From: Campylobacteraceae bacterium
GTDB lineage: Bacteria > Campylobacterota > Campylobacteria > Campylobacterales > Sulfurovaceae
NCBI GenBank assembly: GCA_026985495.1
Contig: JALSQJ010000239.1
Location: 1 to 7,093, forward strand
DNA length: 7,093 nt
Direction: 5' to 3'
Below, piece by piece: positions 5,574 to 7,093 of this stretch (position 1 is the stretch's first letter; each line of letters opens with the position of its first letter). The translations under genes and the position numbers were made by a program. Under the pieces are notes generated by a model. It was not told the DNA's origin, did not search any database, and saw nothing but the letters and a program-made list of their open reading frames with translations.

Positions 5574-5981
5574 ATGAGACTTAAAAACTTTACTATATTG
5601 TATGTAGAAGATGAAGAGACCACACAAGAGCTAATATCAGAAATTTTAAAAACATCATGTAAAGAGGTTTTTATTGCCAATGATGGGAAAAAGGGATTAG
5701 AACTCTACAAAGAGAAGAGTCCAGATATTGTCCTTAGTGATATTGCCATGCCTAATATGGACGGTTTAACTATGAGTGAAGCCATTAAAGAGATAGACCC
5801 TAACCAACCCATAGCACTCTTTACAGCATTTAGCCAATCTTCTTATCTGAAGAGAGCTGCAGAGATTGGTATTGCGACCTATATTTTAAAACCTCTTAAT
5901 GAAGAGCAGTTTTTTAACTCTTTAAACTTTATGGCTATTGAACTTGAAGTTACAAGAGCAGAGAGTAAACATCAAGGATAA
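5574..5981 (+). CDS. CheY-like single-domain response regulator
   Basis: A 135-residue protein made of one receiver (REC) domain and a short basic tail, with no DNA-binding or enzymatic output domain. Receiver residues are complete: acidic pocket E12-D13 in LYVEDEE, phospho-acceptor D56 in VLSDIAMPNMDG, T84 in LFTAFS, and K106-P107 in ILKPLNEEQF. It should accept a phosphoryl group from a histidine kinase and signal through protein contacts. A GTG at 5571 precedes the ATG at 5574 in frame; AAAGGA sits 7 nt before the ATG, which is therefore preferred. The downstream TerB-like gene begins 3 nt after its stop, implying one operon. The histidine kinase converging from the right is the obvious candidate partner, though unproven. 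A role as an adaptor in a multi-step relay is also possible. Confidence 0.93.
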   Translation: MRLKNFTILYVEDEETTQELISEILKTSCKEVFIANDGKKGLELYKEKSPDIVLSDIAMPNMDGLTMSEAIKEIDPNQPIALFTAFSQSSYLKRAAEIGIATYILKPLNEEQFFNSLNFMAIELEVTRAESKHQG

Positions 5982-5984
5982 ATT

Positions 5985-6374
5985 ATGGAGTACAACCTTA
6001 AACAGATTTCTAACTTAATAGAGAACCAAGACAACTTAGAAGATGAGAAAGAGTTTAAACTTGCCTCTGTAAGTTTAGTATGCTCTATTGTAAATATAAA
6101 TGAGAACCATAAAAAAGAGTATGCTCATCTCTTTAAAAAAGATTTAAATTTACAAGAAGATGAACTACTAAATATTCAAAAAAAAATTTTAACAAATAGA
6201 CTCAATATAAATAAAAAGATTCACTATATAAAAAAAGAGCTAAACAACAACATCTATCAAATTATGCTGTTTCTAAAAATTTTAAATAAGTTTGCCATTA
6301 TTGATGGATGTAATCAAGAGTCCTACCAAGAGTTTGAAAATATTCGAGATGAATTTTTAAAAGAGTACTATTAA
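5985..6374 (+). CDS. Divergent TerB-like helical protein C (hypothetical), in operon with the response regulator
   Basis: A 129-residue soluble, all-helical and very Lys/Asn/Ile-rich protein with no signal or membrane segment. The AAGGA of its ribosome binding site overlaps the end of the response regulator gene, so translation is probably coupled. From residue 25 it follows the same order as the two TerB-like proteins at 271-612 and 720-1070: KLASVSLVCSIVNI against KESVASLFCHVIKL; then LNINKKI, LNNNIYQIMLFLKILNKF against ALHNEVYAKMSILKQLNH; then a closing acidic helix YQEFENIRDEF against YELFDRVKEAF. Unlike those two it retains IDG (106-108), the dipeptide typical of TerB-type repeats, in the second half. 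Identity to them is low, so homology is inferred from pattern and length. An acidic N-terminal extension (residues 11-23) is specific to it. A partner or output protein for the regulator is plausible. Confidence 0.78.
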   Translation: MEYNLKQISNLIENQDNLEDEKEFKLASVSLVCSIVNINENHKKEYAHLFKKDLNLQEDELLNIQKKILTNRLNINKKIHYIKKELNNNIYQIMLFLKILNKFAIIDGCNQESYQEFENIRDEFLKEYY

Positions 6375-7093
6375 ATAGCATAACTCCAATCATCTACCTC
6401 TTTGCCTATTCTAATGATAGTAAGAAAACCATCCCCTCTATTTTTACTAATTAGGAGTCCATTCATTGACCTCTCTATAATCATTTTAGACATATAGAGT
6501 CCTACTCCTGTACCTTCACTTTTAAACTTGGTGGTAAAATAGGGTTCATATATTCTATCAGATATTATCTCATCAACTCCTCCCCCATTATCTTGTATCT
6601 CTATTATCACTTCATTTTCTAACTCTAGCATAGATATAACAACTTTGGGATTAACAATAGAGCGTTCAACTAGAGCATCTTTAGAGTTGTTTAAAATATT
6701 CAATAAAACTTGTATAAGCTCATTTTTATAGGAGTTAATTTCAACAGAAGATTGCTCTTTAAAAATAATTTCAATCTTATGTTCAAGATAACTGTTACTA
6801 ACAAAACGTATTGCATTATGAATTGCTTCATTAACACTAAACCTATCTTTAGTCTTATCAGGTCGGAAAAAGTTTTTAAAGTCATCAATGGTATCACTCA
6901 TACTTTGAATGAGTTCATTTGATTTTTTCTGAAACTTCTCCATCTCCTCTTCAGATAGTTCTCCTCTTTTATATTTTATTCCCAAAAGGACATTTAAAGC
7001 ACTAAGGGAATTGAGAGGCTGTCTCCATTGATGAGCGATATTACCAATCATCTCACCCATCGCAGCCATTTTAGCTTGTTGTTGTAAAACTTC
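6371..7093 (-). CDS. Sensor histidine kinase, C-terminal kinase core (cut by window edge)
   Basis: 240 residues are visible. The frame stays open to the window edge through EVLQQQAK ahead of the first visible Met (7069-7067), so that Met is internal and the sensor region lies to the right. The dimerisation/phosphoacceptor helix has GNIAHQWRQPLN with the phospho-His codon at 7033-7031. The HATPase domain has an N-box (LLNILNNSKDAL), G1 (IEIQDNGGGV), F-box (IYEPYFTTK) and G2 (EGTGVGLYMSKMI), all intact, so the core should be active. The QQQAKMAAMGEMIGNIAHQWRQPLN type is common in Campylobacterota. It autophosphorylates with ATP and donates to a receiver domain. Its stop codon shares the TTAA at 6371-6374 with the convergent TerB-like gene, leaving no room for a terminator between them. 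Confidence 0.95.
   Translation of the reverse strand, partial: EVLQQQAKMAAMGEMIGNIAHQWRQPLNSLSALNVLLGIKYKRGELSEEEMEKFQKKSNELIQSMSDTIDDFKNFFRPDKTKDRFSVNEAIHNAIRFVSNSYLEHKIEIIFKEQSSVEINSYKNELIQVLLNILNNSKDALVERSIVNPKVVISMLELENEVIIEIQDNGGGVDEIISDRIYEPYFTTKFKSEGTGVGLYMSKMIIERSMNGLLISKNRGDGFLTIIRIGKEVDDWSYAI

Noticed and set aside
6700..6922. Open frames on both strands within the histidine kinase gene
   Set aside because: They are shadows of the kinase coding frame, with no SD or domain.

Overview
The window is AT-rich chromosomal DNA that looks like a member of the Campylobacterota (Epsilonproteobacteria), most like a free-living Sulfurovum/Sulfurimonas-type organism. This rests on the protein styles: a short MurD of about 400 residues, the histidine kinase core with the GNIAHQWRQPLN H-box common in that group, and the mraY/murD, gpmI and fabG neighbourhood, which I recall from Campylobacter relatives. 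The lineage call is inference from memory, not from a search.

Layout, left to right. (1) On the minus strand, read from right to left, lie gpmI (2912-1425), a 263-bp inverted-repeat element (1352-1090), two tandem paralogous genes for small helical TerB-like proteins (1070-720 and 612-271), and the 5' part of fabG (164-1, cut by the window edge). (2) A divergent 86-bp promoter region containing a 10-bp inverted repeat separates gpmI from mraY. (3) On the plus strand, mraY and murD form a one-base-overlapping (TAATG) peptidoglycan-precursor operon. (4) A tRNA-Phe gene (GAA anticodon) follows, with an apparent U4-C69 mismatch in its acceptor stem. (5) Downstream of the tRNA is a solitary, diverged copy of the inverted-repeat terminus. 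(6) A plus-strand pair follows: a CheY-like response regulator and a third, very divergent TerB-like protein. (7) A histidine kinase gene runs toward that pair and is cut by the right edge. Its stop codon shares the TTAA tetranucleotide with the stop of the TerB-like gene.

The housekeeping genes are unambiguous: FabG (fatty acid elongation), GpmI (glycolysis/gluconeogenesis), MraY (lipid I synthesis), MurD (D-Glu addition to UDP-MurNAc-L-Ala) and tRNA-Phe. The accessory content carries the interest. Three members of one small helical family sit within 6.1 kb, one of them in a two-component signalling locus. A candidate MITE with near-perfect 30-bp termini and a 7-bp flanking duplication is inserted directly upstream of the ribosome binding site of one of them. 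A relic of the same terminus lies upstream of the operon encoding another. The MITE termini carry an outward TATGAT, so the element may supply a promoter. I see no phage genes, CRISPR array, complete insertion sequence or defence system here.
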